Shown here: in pieces, positions 1-8,405 of the stretch | How positions within the stretch are numbered: the first letter of the stretch is position 1 | Layout of the letters: each line of letters starts with the position of its first letter | Origin: Candidatus Egerieimonas intestinavium | GTDB taxonomy: Bacteria > Bacillota > Clostridia > Lachnospirales > Lachnospiraceae | Direction: 5' to 3' | NCBI GenBank assembly: GCA_018711815.1 | Contig: DVHU01000106.1 | Location: 1 to 52,276, forward strand | Length of the DNA: 52,276 bases | The notes under the pieces: model-generated | Databases searched by the model: none | What the model saw: only the letters and a program-made list of their open reading frames with translations | What the model was told of the DNA's origin: nothing | Position numbers and translations under genes: made by a program

Positions 1-2
1 CA

Positions 3-722
3 ATGCTGATATGTATGATTGCTCCAGGCAAGATGTTTTATTTCCTGATAGGTGGAATTTTCTTTTTGATTCCTAAAAGAAAATTTGCGAATGCAAAGCA
101 ATTCTGGATCGTAAATTGTGGAATGATTTTATTGGGAATAATTACATTTGCTATTTTTAAATTTCAATTTTTATCAGATTATGTCGGAACATCAGGGACT
201 CAAAGTGTAATGGATCCGACTACAGTAAATTATTCAATTTCTAATATATTGGGAAATATTCCCAATAGTATCAATGTGTTGTTTAATACTTATCTAGACA
301 GGGCAGAGTTTTATTTTAATACTATGATAGGAAGTTCTCTTGGATGGTTTCAAGTAAATATCTCAAGCATAGTAATAAGTGGTTTTGTGGTTGTTCTATT
401 AGGGACTAGCATTTGCAGTACAAAGGAAGAAATAATAGCATATCCAATTGATAAAAAATTTAGATATATCAATTTGCTATTTTCTTTTCTAATGTTTATG
501 GGCATTTTGGCTGCACTATGGATTGGGTGGACTCCTATTTCTTATAATTATATAGAGGGAGTACAAGGGCGTTATTTTCTTCCTTTCCTGCCTATGGTAC
601 TTTTTACATTTAGAAATAAAACAGTTATACTTCAAAAGGACGTTAATAGGTGGTTGGGACTTTCAACTTATGTTTTACTAATGTTTACCTTTTTATCCAT
701 CGTCCCTTACGTTATAGGCTAA
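3..722 (+). CDS. C-terminal part of a DUF2142-type multi-pass membrane protein (5' end outside window)
   Basis: The reading frame is already open at the left edge, so this is the last 239 residues of a longer protein; full-length DUF2142 proteins are usually 400-500 residues. Several strongly hydrophobic stretches (about residues 7-25, 35-53, 120-137, 157-177, 218-238) indicate membrane spans. The motif GVQGRYFLP near residue 186, just before a hydrophobic segment, is typical of DUF2142 proteins, which are often found in cell-wall polysaccharide or teichoic-acid loci; their biochemical role is not settled. The DNA is clearly AT-rich and uses A/T-ending codons, unlike the GC-rich genes that follow, which suggests the end of a horizontally acquired surface-polysaccharide region. 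Confidence 0.7.
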   Translation: MLICMIAPGKMFYFLIGGIFFLIPKRKFANAKQFWIVNCGMILLGIITFAIFKFQFLSDYVGTSGTQSVMDPTTVNYSISNILGNIPNSINVLFNTYLDRAEFYFNTMIGSSLGWFQVNISSIVISGFVVVLLGTSICSTKEEIIAYPIDKKFRYINLLFSFLMFMGILAALWIGWTPISYNYIEGVQGRYFLPFLPMVLFTFRNKTVILQKDVNRWLGLSTYVLLMFTFLSIVPYVIG

Positions 723-755
723 GAAATTCCATACGTGTTTACTTGAGAAAAAGCC

Positions 756-784
756 TTGACAACCCACCCCTTATTGGCTACAAT
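756..784 (+). promoter_or_regulatory. Sigma-A promoter of the leuS T-box transcript
   Basis: A perfect TTGACA -35 box (756-761) is separated by 17 bases from TACAAT (779-784). Transcription should start near 791, just upstream of the T-box leader, so this promoter most likely drives leader plus leuS. Confidence 0.85.
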
Positions 785-814
785 AACATTTAGTTCACAA
801 ACAAAGCAAATACA

Positions 815-1114
815 ATGACGCGGATTATTAAGAAATTCTGCACCCACAGAGAGCCGGTAGGCGGTGCGAGCCGGCGGTGTAAGGTTCCCAACTGGCCGCT
901 GAGTACCCGGATTGAAGGAGCAGAGAGCGCAGGCAGATGGCGGCAGAGCGTGAGCGGACGGCGCCTGGGCAGGTGCGAAGCTTAAGAAGTAGGTTCGGGC
1001 GGGAATTCCCGTTACAGAAGCAATGAGTGCCCTCGAGGTGTCGGGGGAATTAGAGTGGTACCACGGAATTAAGCCCTTTCGTCTCTAAGTAATTGGAGAA
1101 GAAGGGGCTTTTTC
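815..1114 (+). promoter_or_regulatory. T-box riboswitch leader controlling leuS
   Basis: The roughly 300-base leader carries an AGAGAG-type motif of stem I near 848-853, several GC-rich helices, and a T-box sequence AGAGTGGTACCACGG at 1052-1066, followed by a terminator hairpin. T-box leaders bind uncharged tRNA: the specifier codon pairs with the anticodon and the TGGN of the T-box pairs with the tRNA 3' end, which favours the antiterminator. Here the TGGT would pair with ACCA, fitting a tRNA with discriminator A such as tRNA-Leu. A CTG at 899-901 followed by A is the best leucine specifier candidate I can see, but I could not fold stem I to prove it. Location directly before leuS supports leucine specificity. 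Confidence 0.88.
1070..1114 (+). terminator. T-box regulated terminator before leuS
   Basis: The arm beginning AAGCCCTTTC (from 1070) can pair with GAGAAGAAGGGGCTT (1096-1110), followed by a run of five T (1109-1113). It lies immediately after the T-box sequence, so it is the terminator that competes with the antiterminator. Confidence 0.85.
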
Positions 1115-1142
1115 GTTACCAAAACCTTAGGAGGAAATTATC

Positions 1143-3557
1143 ATGACTGTAGTTTACAACCACAGAGCCGTAGAGCAGAAGTGGCGTGAGCGCTGGGAGA
1201 AGAACCCGGTGAACGTCAACGACGGCAAGAAACCGAAATATTACTGTTTGGATATGTTCCCGTATCCCTCCGGAAACGGACTGCATGTGGGCCATTGGAG
1301 AGGCTATGTGATCTCCGACGTGTGGAGCCGCTACAAGATGCTCAACGGCCACTATGTGATCCATCCCATGGGCTGGGATGCCTTTGGCCTGCCGGCGGAG
1401 AATTACGCCATCAAAATGGGCGTTCATCCGGCTATCTCCACGGCGGAGAATGTGAAAAATATCAAAAAGCAGATCAACGATATCGCAGCCATCTACGACT
1501 GGGATATGGAGGTTAACACCACGGATCCGGAGTTTTATAAGTGGACCCAGTGGATTTTTGTGAAGATGTTCAAGGAAGGGCTGGCCTACGAGAAGGAATT
1601 CCCCATCAACTGGTGTCCCTCCTGTAAGACCGGACTGGCCAACGAGGAGGTGGTAAATGGCTGCTGCGAGCGCTGCGGAACGGCTGTGACCAAGAAAAAC
1701 CTGCGCCAGTGGATGCTGAAAATCACCAAGTATGCCGACCGTCTGCTGAATGATCTGGACAAGCTGGATTGGCCGGAGAAGGTCAAGAAGATGCAGACCG
1801 ACTGGATCGGTAAATCCTACGGCGCCGAGGTGGATTTCCCGGTGGAGGGCATGGACGAGAAGATTACCGTCTACACCACCCGGCCGGATACCCTGTACGG
1901 AGCCACCTTCATGGTGCTGGCGCCGGAGCACAAGCTGGCGAAATCTCTGGCCACCGACGAGACCCGGGAGGCGGTGGAGAAATACATTTTCGACGCTTCC
2001 ATGAAGTCCAACGTGGACCGTCTTCAGGACAAGGAGAAAACCGGCGTGTTCACCGGAAGCTACGCCATCAATCCCCTAAACGGGGCCAAGACGCCCATCT
2101 GGCTGTCTGACTATGTTCTGGCGGATTACGGCACCGGCGCTATCATGTGCGTGCCCGCCCATGATGACCGCGACTTTGAATTTGCCAAGAAATTTGACCT
2201 GCCCATTGTTCAGGTAATTGCCAAGGACGGCAAAGAGATTGAAAATATGACGGAGGCCTACACGGACGCGGTGGGAACCATGATCAACTCCGGCGAGTGG
2301 AACGGTATGGAGTCTGCTGTGCTGAAGAAGGAAGCTCCCGTCATGATCGAGGAGAGAGGCTTTGGAAGAAAGACTGTCAACTATAAGCTGAGAGATTGGG
2401 TATTTTCCCGTCAGCGGTACTGGGGCGAGCCCATTCCCATCGTTCACTGTCCCAAGTGCGGAGCGGTTCCCGTACCCGAGGATCAGCTGCCCCTGACGCT
2501 GCCCCAGGTGGAGAGCTATCAGCCCACCGGCACCGGAGAATCTCCCCTGGCGGCCATCGACGAGTGGGTAAATACCACCTGTCCGGTCTGCGGAGCTCCG
2601 GCCAAGAGAGAGACCAACACCATGCCCCAGTGGGCGGGATCCTCCTGGTATTTCCTGCGCTACGTGGACAGCAAGAATTCTCAGGAGCTGGTATCCAAGG
2701 AGAAGGCCCACAAATATCTGCCGGTGGATATGTATATCGGCGGCGTGGAGCATGCGGTTCTTCACCTGCTGTATTCCCGGTTCTACACCAAGTTCCTGTA
2801 CGACATTGGCGTGGTGGATTTTGACGAGCCCTTCACGAAGCTGTTCAACCAGGGAATGATCACCGGAAAGAACGGCATCAAGATGAGCAAATCCAAGGGC
2901 AACGTGGTATCCCCCGACGATCTGGTGCGGGACTACGGCTGTGATTCCCTGAGACTTTATGAGCTCTTCGTGGGCCCCCCGGAGCTGGATGCCGAGTGGG
3001 ATGACAGAGGTATCGACGGCGTTTACCGTTTCCTTCGCCGCTTCTGGCAGGTGGCTCAGGACAGCGCCCAGGCAAATGTGGCGCCCACCAAGGAGATGGA
3101 GAAGCTCCGCCACCGCCTGATCTACGATATCAGCCAGAGACTGGAGAGCTTCAGCCTGAACACGGTTATCTCCAAGTTTATGGAGTACAACAACGCTTTC
3201 GTGGAGCTGGCCAAGAAAGAGGGCGGCGTGGACCGGGAGACCATGGAGACCATGATCGTGCTGCTGGCTCCCTTTGCTCCCCACATCAGCGAGGAGTTGT
3301 GGGAGGTTTACGGACACGACACTTCCGTATTTTCTGCTCAGTGGCCCACCCATGACGAGGAGGCCATGAAGGACGACGAGATCGAAATTCCCGTGCAGAT
3401 CAACGGCAAGACCAGGGCTGTGATCAGCATTCCCGTGGACATTTCCAAGGAGGAGGCCATCGCCAAGGGCAAGGAGGCCGTAGCCGACAAGCTCACTGGA
3501 AATGTGGTGAAGGAGATCTATGTTCCCAAGAAGATTGTGAATATCGTGATGAAGTAA
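1143..3557 (+). CDS. leuS: Leucyl-tRNA synthetase
   Basis: Class I aminoacyl-tRNA synthetase that charges tRNA-Leu in the cytoplasm. At 804 residues it has the usual length for bacterial LeuRS. The HIGH signature is HVGH at residues 48-51 after PYPSGNGL, and KMSKS is at 580-584, followed by GNVVSPDD. The stretch around residues 240-400 (TTRPDTLYGATFM, CVPAHDDRDFEFA) is the CP1 editing domain that removes mischarged amino acids, and two CxxC pairs near residues 158-178 suggest a zinc-binding insert. The ATG start follows AGGAGG at 1129-1134 at good spacing. Expression should be controlled by the T-box leader upstream, so it rises when tRNA-Leu is uncharged. Confidence 0.98.
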   Translation: MTVVYNHRAVEQKWRERWEKNPVNVNDGKKPKYYCLDMFPYPSGNGLHVGHWRGYVISDVWSRYKMLNGHYVIHPMGWDAFGLPAENYAIKMGVHPAISTAENVKNIKKQINDIAAIYDWDMEVNTTDPEFYKWTQWIFVKMFKEGLAYEKEFPINWCPSCKTGLANEEVVNGCCERCGTAVTKKNLRQWMLKITKYADRLLNDLDKLDWPEKVKKMQTDWIGKSYGAEVDFPVEGMDEKITVYTTRPDTLYGATFMVLAPEHKLAKSLATDETREAVEKYIFDASMKSNVDRLQDKEKTGVFTGSYAINPLNGAKTPIWLSDYVLADYGTGAIMCVPAHDDRDFEFAKKFDLPIVQVIAKDGKEIENMTEAYTDAVGTMINSGEWNGMESAVLKKEAPVMIEERGFGRKTVNYKLRDWVFSRQRYWGEPIPIVHCPKCGAVPVPEDQLPLTLPQVESYQPTGTGESPLAAIDEWVNTTCPVCGAPAKRETNTMPQWAGSSWYFLRYVDSKNSQELVSKEKAHKYLPVDMYIGGVEHAVLHLLYSRFYTKFLYDIGVVDFDEPFTKLFNQGMITGKNGIKMSKSKGNVVSPDDLVRDYGCDSLRLYELFVGPPELDAEWDDRGIDGVYRFLRRFWQVAQDSAQANVAPTKEMEKLRHRLIYDISQRLESFSLNTVISKFMEYNNAFVELAKKEGGVDRETMETMIVLLAPFAPHISEELWEVYGHDTSVFSAQWPTHDEEAMKDDEIEIPVQINGKTRAVISIPVDISKEEAIAKGKEAVADKLTGNVVKEIYVPKKIVNIVMK

Positions 3558-3702
3558 TTTTCTGCAGAAGGCTGTGGGCTGCTGCAATTATCGAATAGTG
3601 CAGCAACCCCGCTGTACAGATAAAGACCAGAAAATGGCGCAGGTAGTGGCAGCATTATCTGCGCTAAATTTGCTGTGATGGAAAAGTTTGCGAGGTGTAT
3701 GT

Positions 3703-4755
3703 ATGGAGTTGATCGATATAAAATCCCCCCGGGGAGAGAGGTACTGCGGGCAGGTGAAGGCCCTTTACCTGGAGGCCTTCCCGGCGGAGGAGAGAAAACC
3801 CTTTGAGAAGATGGAGGAGCTGGCGGCGGAGGGCCGTATGGAGCTTTTGGCCCTGACCCGGGAGGGGGAGCTGCTGGGACTGGTCTTCTATTTGATCACA
3901 CCGAAGACGGCCATTTTGGATTACTTTGCCATTCTTCCGGAGAAACGAAGTATGGGCTATGGCGGGGAAGCGATGGCCGCAATATTGGAACGCTTCTCCG
4001 ACAGAAAACTGATCTTTGAGATTGAGCAGCAGGATCCCATGGCGGACAATGCCCTGGAGCGGAAGCGCAGGAAAGAATTCTATCTGCGCAACGGCTTGAA
4101 GGAAACGGGGGTCTTTGTCCACGTATACCATACGGACTTCGAGCTGTTGACCCCCGACGGGGAGCTCACCTACGAGACCTATCTGACCATGCTGCGGGAA
4201 TCCATGGGGGAGCAGGTGCTGGAGATGATAAAGCCTCGGAAAAATCCCCGGCCCATGCGGCTGAAAAAGCGGCAGGTGGCGGAGCGGGAGCGGCTGGAGG
4301 AAATCCTTAAGGTCTGCCAGGTGGTTCGGATCGCCTATAAGGATCAGGAGGGCCTGGGACTGGTGCCCATGAATTTCGGCTGCCGCTGGACCGAGGAGTA
4401 CGGCCTGCAGCTGTACCTGCATTCCGCCAAAAGCGGCCGCAAGGTTCAGGCCTTTGCCTCCTCCCCGCAGATAGCCTTTGAGATGGACTGCGAGCACCAG
4501 CTGCTAAAGGACAGCTACTCCTGCGATTATTCCTTTGCCTACGCCAGCATCACCGGCGTGGGACGGGTTTCCCTGGTGGAAGAGGAGGAGGAAAAGCGGC
4601 TGGGGTTGGAGCTGATTATCCGCCATCTGGAGCCGGAGGCTGAGCCGATAATGCGCCCGGAGGCGGTGCAGGCGGTCAATGTCTACCGCATAGATGCGGA
4701 CTATTTTACAGGTAAGGAGCGCCGGGCCCGGAAGAGACCCGGGACAAAAGAGTAA
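3703..4755 (+). CDS. Fusion protein: GNAT acetyltransferase + pyridoxamine-phosphate-oxidase-like flavin domain
   Basis: 350 residues with two recognisable halves. Residues about 1-165 resemble a GNAT N-acetyltransferase: the beta-strand run around LDYFAILPEKRSMGYGGEAM looks like the acetyl-CoA binding segment and YLRNGLKETG is the usual late GNAT element. Residues about 185-340 resemble the NimA/pyridoxamine 5'-phosphate oxidase family (VVRIAYKDQEGLGLVPMNFG, then HSAKSGRKVQAF, then ITGVGRVSLVEEEEEK), small FMN-binding proteins often of unknown substrate. I chose the ATG at 3703, preceded by GAGGTG, rather than a TTG at 3688. The stop lies five bases before the next gene, so the four genes to 6750 are probably one transcript. 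Substrates for both halves are unknown. Confidence 0.85.
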   Translation: MELIDIKSPRGERYCGQVKALYLEAFPAEERKPFEKMEELAAEGRMELLALTREGELLGLVFYLITPKTAILDYFAILPEKRSMGYGGEAMAAILERFSDRKLIFEIEQQDPMADNALERKRRKEFYLRNGLKETGVFVHVYHTDFELLTPDGELTYETYLTMLRESMGEQVLEMIKPRKNPRPMRLKKRQVAERERLEEILKVCQVVRIAYKDQEGLGLVPMNFGCRWTEEYGLQLYLHSAKSGRKVQAFASSPQIAFEMDCEHQLLKDSYSCDYSFAYASITGVGRVSLVEEEEEKRLGLELIIRHLEPEAEPIMRPEAVQAVNVYRIDADYFTGKERRARKRPGTKE

Positions 4756-4760
4756 CGTGT

Positions 4761-5447
4761 ATGGAACGAGCAATTAACTTAGAAGAAATTTCAGACGGAC
4801 GGCGCTACGGCCTGAACGATATGGTGAAGGCGGACTGCGGGGATTGCCGGGGCTGCTCCGACTGCTGCCGGGATATGGAACACTCCATCCTCCTGGATCC
4901 CCTGGATATCCATCGCCTGTCTGTGGGTCTGGGGCTTACCTTTGAGCAGCTGCTGGAGGGCCGGATTGAGCTGAATCTGGTGGACGGGATGATTCTGCCC
5001 AATCTGAAAATGTCCCAGGGGGACAACTGCTGTACCTTTTTGAACCGGGAGGGGCGCTGCAGCATTCATCCCCTTCGCCCGGGTATCTGCCGGATTTTTC
5101 CCCTGGGCCGGATTTATGAGAACGGCAGCTTCCAATATTTTCTGCAGATTCACGAGTGCTCCCGGGAGAACCGCGCCAAGGTTAAAGTAAAAAAATGGAT
5201 CGATACCCCGGAGGTCAAGCAAAACCAGGAGTATCTCACCCGGTGGCACTACTTTGTGAAAGAATTGGGGGAGGAGCTCTCCCGGCGCCGGGACGAGAGC
5301 CTGCGGCGGGCGGTTGTTCTTTTTGTGCTGAAACAGTTTTTCCAGACCCCCTACCCGGAGCCTTTCTACGACAGCTTTTTTCAGCGGCTGCAGCAGGGAA
5401 TAGCGTATGTTCAGCGGCTGGGGCTCATTTTATCGGAGGAGAAATAG
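4761..5447 (+). CDS. YkgJ-family cysteine-cluster protein
   Basis: 228 residues. The N-terminal region has a dense cysteine pattern (C26, C29, C32, C35, C36), followed by CCTFLNREGRCSIHPLRPGICRIFPLG and HECS, which is the hallmark of the YkgJ/UPF0153 family. These proteins are thought to bind zinc or an iron-sulphur cluster, but no enzymatic role is established. The C-terminal third is helical without recognisable domains. There is little ribosome site of its own; the gene begins five bases after the upstream stop, so translational coupling is likely. Confidence 0.88.
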   Translation: MERAINLEEISDGRRYGLNDMVKADCGDCRGCSDCCRDMEHSILLDPLDIHRLSVGLGLTFEQLLEGRIELNLVDGMILPNLKMSQGDNCCTFLNREGRCSIHPLRPGICRIFPLGRIYENGSFQYFLQIHECSRENRAKVKVKKWIDTPEVKQNQEYLTRWHYFVKELGEELSRRRDESLRRAVVLFVLKQFFQTPYPEPFYDSFFQRLQQGIAYVQRLGLILSEEK

Positions 5448-5449
5448 AC

Positions 5450-6211
5450 ATGGGAGAAAAAGCGGGAAAACCCCAGGAGAAAACAGATTGGGAGCTTTCA
5501 AGGATTCGGGAACGTTTGGAGGAGCTCTCCGAGGATAAGCTGAGGAAATTCAGCGCGGGCCTGATGCCCGGCACAGAGCGGGTACTGGGGGTTCGGGTAC
5601 CTGCCTTGAGAGCACTGGCCAGAGAGATCGCCCGGGGAAATTATGAGGTCTATCTGGAGGAATCCCGGCCGCTGACCGGGGAGGAGGTGTCCCACGAGGA
5701 GCTGATGCTCCAGGGGCTGGTGCTGGGAGCGGCCCGGATGGATGACAGCCGGCGGATGCGGGAGCTGTCCTGGTTTGTGCCCAAGATTCACAACTGGGCG
5801 GTCTGCGACTGCTGCTGTGCCAGCTACAAATGGATGGCCAAGGACCGGGAGCTCTGGTATCCCTGGCTTCTGCGGTGGCTCGAGGGCGGACGGGAGTATG
5901 AGATTCGCTTTGTGGCGGTCTCCCTGCTGGATCACTTTATCACCGAGGAGTATATTGACCGGATTCTGCAGGTGTTCCAGGAGATCGATCACCCGGGCTA
6001 CTATGTGAAAATGGCCGTGGCCTGGGCCCTGTCTGTCTGTTATGTGAAATTTCCCCGGCAGACGGAGGAGCTTTTGCGCCGGCAAGTCTTAGACCCCTTT
6101 ACCCAGAATAAAGCTATCCAGAAGGCCAGAGAGTCCTTCCGGGTGACCAAGGAACAGAAGGAATATCTGCGCAGCCTGCGGATAGAAGAGAAGAAGGAGA
6201 AGCAGCAATGA
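5450..6211 (+). CDS. AlkD-family DNA alkylation repair protein
   Basis: 253 residues with the all-helical HEAT-like character of AlkD glycosylases, which excise cationic alkylated bases such as 3- and 7-methylpurines. Residues matching the AlkD active-site pattern are visible: W116 and D120 (NWAVCD), R153 (EIRFVAVSLLDHF) and W192 (AVAWALS). The aligned tryptophan/aspartate spacing of four residues fits the catalytic Asp of characterised AlkD. A run of four cysteines (119, 121-123) beside the catalytic Asp is unusual. ATG 5450 is preceded by CGGAGGAG; the stop overlaps the next start by four bases (ATGA). The long upstream extension of this frame is not real because it runs through the YkgJ gene. 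Confidence 0.88.
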   Translation: MGEKAGKPQEKTDWELSRIRERLEELSEDKLRKFSAGLMPGTERVLGVRVPALRALAREIARGNYEVYLEESRPLTGEEVSHEELMLQGLVLGAARMDDSRRMRELSWFVPKIHNWAVCDCCCASYKWMAKDRELWYPWLLRWLEGGREYEIRFVAVSLLDHFITEEYIDRILQVFQEIDHPGYYVKMAVAWALSVCYVKFPRQTEELLRRQVLDPFTQNKAIQKARESFRVTKEQKEYLRSLRIEEKKEKQQ

Positions 6212-6750
6212 ACAATAGAGAAATTGAAGCCCTGATTACCCAGTTTCCCATCTATCAGTACGCCTTTGTGGAGACGGAGTCCATAGAGTTTACGGAAAAA
6301 GTGAGGACCATCTGCAAAAAGGAGTGCTCCAGGTACGGAAAATCCTGGTCCTGCCCGCCGGCGGTGGGAACCCTGGATGATTGCAAGAACCGCTGCCGGG
6401 AGTATCCCCAGGCCCTCTTTTTCTCCACCATAGCCGATGTGCCCGACTATTCGGATATGGATCAGCTATTGGCCACCCGGCGGGAGCACGAGAAAATCAC
6501 CAGCCAGATCGAGGAGCTCCTTCGTAAGGAGGGGCATAAATGCTACACCCTCTCCTCCGACAGCTGCGCCCTGTGCGAGAAATGCACCTACCCCAAGCGC
6601 TCCTGCCTGCACCCGGAGCAGATGCACCCCTGCATAGAGAGCCACGGGATTGTGATCATCCCTCTGGTAGAGGCCAACCACATGGATTATTTCATGGGTG
6701 AGCAGATGGTCATCTGGTTTTCTCTGATTTTCCTGCAGCTGGCCGGCTAG
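6208..6750 (+). CDS. DUF2284 cysteine-rich, probable metal-binding protein
   Basis: 180 residues with eleven cysteines, including CKKECSRYGKSWSCPP (residues 36-51) and CALCEKCTYPKRSC (120-133). This arrangement matches DUF2284 proteins, described only as predicted metal-binding and suspected to carry iron-sulphur clusters. Its ATG overlaps the stop of the AlkD-like gene by four bases, so it is co-translated with it. It is the last gene of the 3.7-6.75 kb run. Its cysteine-rich nature, like that of the YkgJ protein two genes upstream, suggests a redox or metal-linked role, but the substrate is unknown. Confidence 0.85.
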   Translation: MNNREIEALITQFPIYQYAFVETESIEFTEKVRTICKKECSRYGKSWSCPPAVGTLDDCKNRCREYPQALFFSTIADVPDYSDMDQLLATRREHEKITSQIEELLRKEGHKCYTLSSDSCALCEKCTYPKRSCLHPEQMHPCIESHGIVIIPLVEANHMDYFMGEQMVIWFSLIFLQLAG

Positions 6751-6821
6751 AGAAAGGGCTCCCTCCGGCATAATCCCCGCCCCGGAATCATATAGTAGGG
6801 GTGAGGAGAGGGGGGCCTGCC

Positions 6822-7103
6822 ATGGGAAAGCGAACAAGACGCCTGAAGGAAAGTATGGTTTCATCCCTGGAAATCCCCCAGGATCTGGCTTACTCGGAGC
6901 CTCTGCTGACGGTGGTGGGGCAGAGGGAAATCTGTGTGGAGAATTATCGCAGTATTCTGGAGTACACCCCCTGCCGCCTGCAGCTGCTGACCAAGCGGGG
7001 ACGGCTGGCCGTGGAGGGGGAGGCCCTGCAGATTTTATATTATCGCGGGGAGGAGATGAAGATCGGCGGAAGGATTCGCCGGATTCTCTTTGAAGATGGA
7101 TAA
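6822..7103 (+). CDS. yqfC: Sporulation protein YqfC
   Basis: 93 residues of the YabP/YqfC family, small proteins made in the mother cell during endospore formation. The pattern SLEIPQDLAYSEPLLTVVGQREICVENYRSI and the later IGGRIRRILF are typical. The ATG at 6822 follows a purine-rich GAGGAGAGGGGGG site; a GTG 21 bases upstream would run through that site, so I rejected it. The next gene, yqfD, begins 12 bases after the stop, as in other spore formers. In Bacillus this gene is transcribed from a SigE promoter; I did not identify one here. Confidence 0.9.
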   Translation: MGKRTRRLKESMVSSLEIPQDLAYSEPLLTVVGQREICVENYRSILEYTPCRLQLLTKRGRLAVEGEALQILYYRGEEMKIGGRIRRILFEDG

Positions 7104-7115
7104 AGGGGGAGAGGG

Positions 7116-8345
7116 ATGAGAGAACAGCTGGGACGATCCCTGAGAGGCTATGTGCGGATACAGGTGCTGGGCGGTATGCCGGAGCGCTTTTTCAATCTCT
7201 GCGGGAAAAATGGTATCTGCGGCTGGAAGCTTGCGAGCCTGGAGGAGAGGTATGAGATGAATCTCTCCGTGAAGGATTTTTTCCGGTTAAAGCCCTTTGT
7301 CAGGAAAAGCGGATGCAAAATTTTAGTTTTAGAGAGACACGGTATGCCCTTCTTTTTTCACCGGACGCGGAAAAGGAAGGCTTTTTTTCTGGGCTTTTTT
7401 CTGGCCGCCAGCATATTGTATTTTCTCTCCTCCTTCGTGTGGAACATCCACGTGACGGGGAATCTGGCCAACAGCACCCAGGCTGTGCTGGAGGCCCTGC
7501 GGCAGGAAGGGGTCGTTCACGGGCTGCCCAAGCGGAAAATCTCCTGCCAGCAGGTGGCGGATATGCTGCGGGAAAAATTTGACAATATTGTCTGGGTTTC
7601 CGCCAAGATTCAGGGGACGCAGCTGATTTTGGAGATTAAGGAAAACACCGATTCCTTCCAGGCCCCGGAGGAGCCGGCGGAAGGCCCCTCAGATCTGCGG
7701 GCCACCAAATACGGCGTGGTGGAGAGAATCGTCACCAGAAGCGGCGTACCCCAGGTGGCCGTGGGGGACAGCTGCCAGAAGGGCACTGTCCTCATCAGCG
7801 GAATTCTGCCCATCTGCAACGACAGCCAGGAGATCGTCCGGTATGAGCAGGTGGCGGCAGACGGAGATGTGTACCTGCGGACGGCCTACCACTATTGGAA
7901 AGAATTCCCCCTCACCTACCAAAGGCGGGTGTACACCGGGGAGAGCAGCAGCCAGGTATTTCTGCAGGTGCTGGACTGGCGGCTGACCCTGGGAGGATCC
8001 TTCTCCCTGCCGGAGACCTATGATCAGTTTACCAGGAGCCGCATGCTGCACCTGACGGAGAATTTCGTCCTGCCGGTGGCCTGCGGCTCCGTGGAGACCC
8101 GCCCCTACCGGGTGGTGGAGGAAACCTACACGGAGGAGGAGGCCCGGCAGCTGGCCCAGAGTCAGCTGGAGCAGTACCTGGATGAGCTGGAGGAGAAGGG
8201 CTGCCAGATACTGGCCCAGAATGTGCAGATCTCGGTGAATGAGTCCTCCTGCGTGGCCAGCGGCAGCATCCAGGTGATTGAGAAAAACGGCATGTCCGCG
8301 GAGATCGAGGAAATTCCCCAGGCTGCCGCCCCGGAGGCGGAGTGA
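7116..8345 (+). CDS. yqfD: Sporulation protein YqfD
   Basis: 409 residues, the normal length for YqfD. The N-terminal 80 residues (GYVRIQVLGGMPERFFNLC) are cytoplasmic, one transmembrane segment lies about residues 88-108, and the rest is predicted outside the membrane. The phrase HVTGN after the membrane segment resembles a POTRA/FtsQ-like start, as known for YqfD. Conserved pieces include RKISCQQVADMLREKF and ATKYGVVERIVTRSGVPQVAVGDSC. YqfD acts in the mother cell during sporulation; its exact role is not established. The ATG follows GGGGGAGAGGG. The gene that normally follows, phoH, is displaced here by about 3.2 kb of minus-strand genes. Confidence 0.92.
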   Translation: MREQLGRSLRGYVRIQVLGGMPERFFNLCGKNGICGWKLASLEERYEMNLSVKDFFRLKPFVRKSGCKILVLERHGMPFFFHRTRKRKAFFLGFFLAASILYFLSSFVWNIHVTGNLANSTQAVLEALRQEGVVHGLPKRKISCQQVADMLREKFDNIVWVSAKIQGTQLILEIKENTDSFQAPEEPAEGPSDLRATKYGVVERIVTRSGVPQVAVGDSCQKGTVLISGILPICNDSQEIVRYEQVAADGDVYLRTAYHYWKEFPLTYQRRVYTGESSSQVFLQVLDWRLTLGGSFSLPETYDQFTRSRMLHLTENFVLPVACGSVETRPYRVVEETYTEEEARQLAQSQLEQYLDELEEKGCQILAQNVQISVNESSCVASGSIQVIEKNGMSAEIEEIPQAAAPEAE

Positions 8346-8405
8346 GAGAGCGCCTCCCGAGGATCGCCAAAAAAGAGAGGGATAGAAAATTTTTTCAGGC
8401 ATCTT

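Noticed and set aside
2076..3587. A 503-residue frame on the minus strand
   Set aside because: It lies opposite leuS, which has full catalytic motifs, and its sequence has no recognisable domain; it is the usual shadow of a GC-rich gene.
3637..3664. Hairpin GCGCAG...CTGCGC after leuS as a terminator
   Set aside because: The stem has a mismatch and no T-run follows, so termination cannot be supported.
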